Position numbers and translations under genes: made by a program | Shown here: piece by piece, positions 61,731 through 64,000 of the stretch | Layout of the letters: each line of letters starts with the position of its first letter | How positions within the stretch are numbered: the stretch's first letter is position 1 | The notes under the pieces: model-generated | What the model was told of the DNA's origin: nothing | Seen by the model: only the letters and a program-made list of their open reading frames with translations | Database searches by the model: none | From: CAIVVT01 sp963838205 | GTDB lineage: Bacteria > Acidobacteriota > Terriglobia > Bryobacterales > Bryobacteraceae | Assembly: GCA_963838205.1 (NCBI GenBank) | Contig: CAWIQF010000011.1 | Coordinates: forward strand, 86,318-150,317 | Length of the DNA: 64,000 bases | Reading direction: 5' to 3'

Positions 61731-63575
61731 AAATGGATTTCGTTGACGGCATCATTGATTACGGAAGCTCGGTTCTCGTCACCGGCCAGGATAACCGGTC
61801 TTTTCTGGCGTTCCTCGGCGGCGAAATTGCCGGCTTCGACACCGACCGTGACGTGTTCATTAGCCCGTATCGCGGTTATGCCAATCCGATGGTTGTCGAA
61901 AAAGGCCAATGCACCGATTCAAAGGCCTTTGGCGACGACGGCTGCGGCTCGATCCAGATTGATATCGAGCTTGAAGCCGGGCGAGACAAAAGAGCTGGTC
62001 GTCCTGATGGGCGTCGGCAAGGCGGCGGTCGAAGGCAAAAAAACCGTCAAACAATTCGGCGACATCGCCAAAGTAAAAGCCGAGTTTGAAAAGCTCCGTC
62101 AATACTGGCACAACCGCATCGAAGGATTGACCGTGCTGCACGCCGGATCCGCAGTTCAACAGCATGATGAACATGTGGAGCCCGTTCAACTGCCTGATGA
62201 CCTATGCCTGGTCGCGCATGGCCAGCCTGATTTACAGCGGCGAACGCGACGGGCTTGGTTATCGCGATACCGTGCAGGATTTCATGGGCGTCATGCAAAT
62301 CATCCCGGACGAGGCGAAAAAACGTCTTGAACTGATGATCACCGGCCAGTGCTCCACCGGCGGCGCGATGCCCATCGTCATGGCCTTCACGCACAAGCCC
62401 GGCAAAGAAAAACTGCCCAGGGAAGACGAATACCGTTCCGATGACTGCCTGTGGCTTTTCAACGCGATCCCCACTTACGTCAAGGAGACGGGCGACACCG
62501 GCTTTCTACAACAAGGTCCTGCCATATGCCGACAAGGGCAAAGCGACCGTGCTCGGCCATCTCCGCCGGGCGATTGAATTCAATCTCAAACGCACGGGCA
62601 AACACGGCCTGCCCAGCGGCCTTTTCGCCGACTGGAACGATTGCCTGCGGCTGGGCACAAAGGGCACTTCGGTGTTTGTCGCCCTGCAGGTGCGTTACAG
62701 CCTGACGACCTATATCGAGATTTGCGGGATGTTCGGCAAGACGGCCGAAATCAAATGGGCGAAAAAGCAGCTCGAAATAATCGACGCGGAAACTCGACAA
62801 ATTCGGCTGGGACGGCAAATGGTACGTCCGCGCCTACAAGGAAACCGGCGAGAAAATCGGCTCGCACGAAAACAAGCACGGTTCAATTTATCTCAATACG
62901 CAGTCCTGGGGCGTTATCAGCGGCCACGCCGATAAAAATCGCGCCAGAACAGGCGATGGCATCGGTCAACGAAAAGCTGGCCACCGATTACGGCCTGATG
63001 CTCTGCGCGCCGCCTTACGAGAATATGCCCGTGCGCGGAAATCCGCTCGATTGTGTTCAACAAGGGCGTCAAGGAAAACTGCGGCATTTTCAACCACACG
63101 CAGGGCTGGGCGGTGATGGCGGAAACTATGCTCGGCCATGGCAACAGGGCGTTCAAATATTTCCGCAGCTAGTATGCCGGCCTCGTTCAACGACAAGGCC
63201 GAGATACGCGGCAGCGAGCCATACGTTTATTCGCAATACACCCACAGCATTTTCAGCCCGCGTTATGGCGCGTCGCGCGTCCCCTGGCTGACCGGCGCCG
63301 CGTCCTGGGCATATTATGCGGCGACGCAGTATATCCTCGGCATCCGCCCCGATTACAAAGGCCTCCTCATTGATCCCTGCATCCCTGCCGACTGGAAGGG
63401 ATTTGCCGCCATTCGCCGGTTCCGCAACAAGACGCTGAGTATCAAGGTCGTAAACCCGAATGGCGTCCAGAAAGGCGTTAAAAAGATTACCCTCAACGGG
63501 CAGACAATCGAAGGCAGCCTGGTTCCTGTTTCCAAAATGAAAAAAGAAAACGAAGTTGTTGTTGAGATGGGGTAG
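61727..63575 (+). pseudogene. GH94-type phosphorylase, N-terminally truncated and multiply frameshifted
   Basis: Joining frames gives a nearly continuous C-terminal three quarters of a cellobiose/cellodextrin-type phosphorylase: DNRSFLAFLGGEIAGFDTDR, RYWH-like QYWHNRIEGL, NMWSPFNCLMTYAWSRMASL, SGERDGLGYRDTVQDFMGVM, YRSDDCLWLF, the catalytic-Asp motif SGLFADWNDCLRLG, GWDGKWYVRAYKETG, FNHTQGWAVMAETMLGHGNR and QYILGIRPDYKGLLIDPCIP. At least seven frame changes are needed, near 61971, 62134, 62505, 62794, 62946, 63037 and 63170. Each is repaired by removing one base, or in one case possibly by restoring two. The sequence starts in the middle of the family's first domain. Codon use has more A/T-ending codons than the region before 61.7 kb. 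Confidence 0.8.
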
Positions 63576-63593
63576 CGATGAATGCTTGAGAAT

Positions 63594-64000
63594 ATGAGAA
63601 TAAGAAACAAAATCCTCGGAGCGGCCGGGCTGGCATTCCTGTGCCTTCAAACCCTGGCGACGGCCCAGAACACCAACCTGCCCGCGCCGGTAGCTAAACC
63701 AACGCCCCAACCCGGCTCCACACTTGGTGGCGGGACGGTTTCCCGGGTCAGCGGACATACACCGAAAGCAACCAGGAACTGCCGCTCATCTCGGTCAAGG
63801 GAAACAAATTCGTGGACACCAACGGCAACACCGTTCTGTTCCGCGCCTGGAGATTTCCGACCTGCGACATGCTCGAAATGCAGGGGCACTGGAACAGGGA
63901 ACATTTCGTCAAAGTCCAGGAAATGGGCGCGAAGCTGGTGCGCATCCCAGTTCATCCGGTCGCGTGGCGGGAACGAACCCCGGCGGAATACATCAAACTC
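63594..64000 (+). pseudogene. Start of a GH5-type cellulase, frameshifted, runs off the window
   Basis: ATG 63594 opens a signal peptide (MRIRNKILGAAGLAFLCLQTLATAQ) and a Pro-rich linker. Near 63750 the frame must change to read TYTESNQELPLISVKGNKFV, DTNGNTVLFRAWRF and HWNREHFVKVQEMGAKLVRI followed by PVHPVAWRERTPAEYIKL, the beginning of a GH5 cellulase catalytic domain. The phrase FRAWRFPTCDML, where FRGLEISDPDML is expected, suggests a compensating pair of indels. It pairs naturally with the GH94 phosphorylase upstream for cello-oligosaccharide use. The gene continues beyond the window. Confidence 0.65.

Overview
The window looks like a piece of an Acidobacteriota chromosome, most likely of the Solibacter/Bryobacter type. 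The grounds are: high GC; a secreted protein with the VWFA-related domain that is largely confined to Acidobacteria, next to a giant carboxypeptidase-regulatory/TonB-dependent receptor; PEP-CTERM proteins; and many copies of a palindromic interspersed repeat whose chance translations read like SRDREGA. This assignment is an inference from gene content; there is no rRNA gene, and I recognised no tRNA gene.

Layout. 0-2 kb: an IS481-family element inserted inside a cluster of the interspersed repeat. 2-9 kb: an amino-sugar type kinase (ROK) and a PIG-L deacetylase, a CPBP membrane protease with a coupled secreted protein, and gap (GAPDH). 9-13 kb: an accessory stretch with a PIN-domain toxin-antitoxin pair bracketed by repeats, a Sel1-repeat protein, an unknown membrane-anchored protein, and a membrane-protein gene flanked by two copies of the 3' end of a GH97 glycosidase gene. 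13-20 kb: the GH97 gene, a small NTF2-like enzyme, a protein with a natural seven-histidine run, an arsenosugar pair (peroxidase-like protein plus ArsS radical SAM) and an isocitrate-type dehydrogenase. 20-30 kb: a histone-H1-like protein, a GH74 remnant, the VWFA protein and TonB-type receptor, a lytic transglycosylase, a DinB protein and a REC-HD-GYP regulator. 30-36 kb: an operon-like run of adhesin-like lipoprotein, NarL-type histidine kinase and response regulator; then a glycosyltransferase gene whose 5' end is duplicated around a RelE/HigA toxin-antitoxin pair. 36-46 kb: rimI and an MFS transporter carrying an in-frame copy of the interspersed repeat; a three-gene operon of a cysteine-lattice secreted protein, a tethered thioredoxin and a VWFA protein; BrnTA; an ABC exporter with a lipid kinase. 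46-53 kb: ligA, a VTT membrane protein and a tricorn-like protease with two frameshifts. 53-61 kb: two tandem PEP-CTERM genes with a shared structured leader, a secreted PLP enzyme, a ThuA protein and a secreted MsrA / sugar dehydrogenase-like / MsrB cluster. 61.5-64 kb: a junction after which the sequence looks different and carries a heavily frameshifted GH94 phosphorylase fragment and the start of a GH5 cellulase.

The most unusual item is the protein at 39953-40426. Its cysteines sit on a strict 11-residue lattice (a CX3C pair at residue 58 and every 11 residues to 146, 16 of 18 lattice positions filled). It is transcribed from a textbook TTGACA-17-TATAAT promoter that places +1 about at the ATG, and it overlaps by 4 nt a membrane-tethered thioredoxin gene, which in turn overlaps a VWFA gene. 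I know of no described system with this architecture. A second theme is plasticity: three accessory modules (two toxin-antitoxin pairs, one membrane-protein gene) lie between near-identical direct copies of flanking sequence. A third is technical or evolutionary: all five frameshifts upstream of 61.7 kb can be repaired by deleting one T on the + strand.
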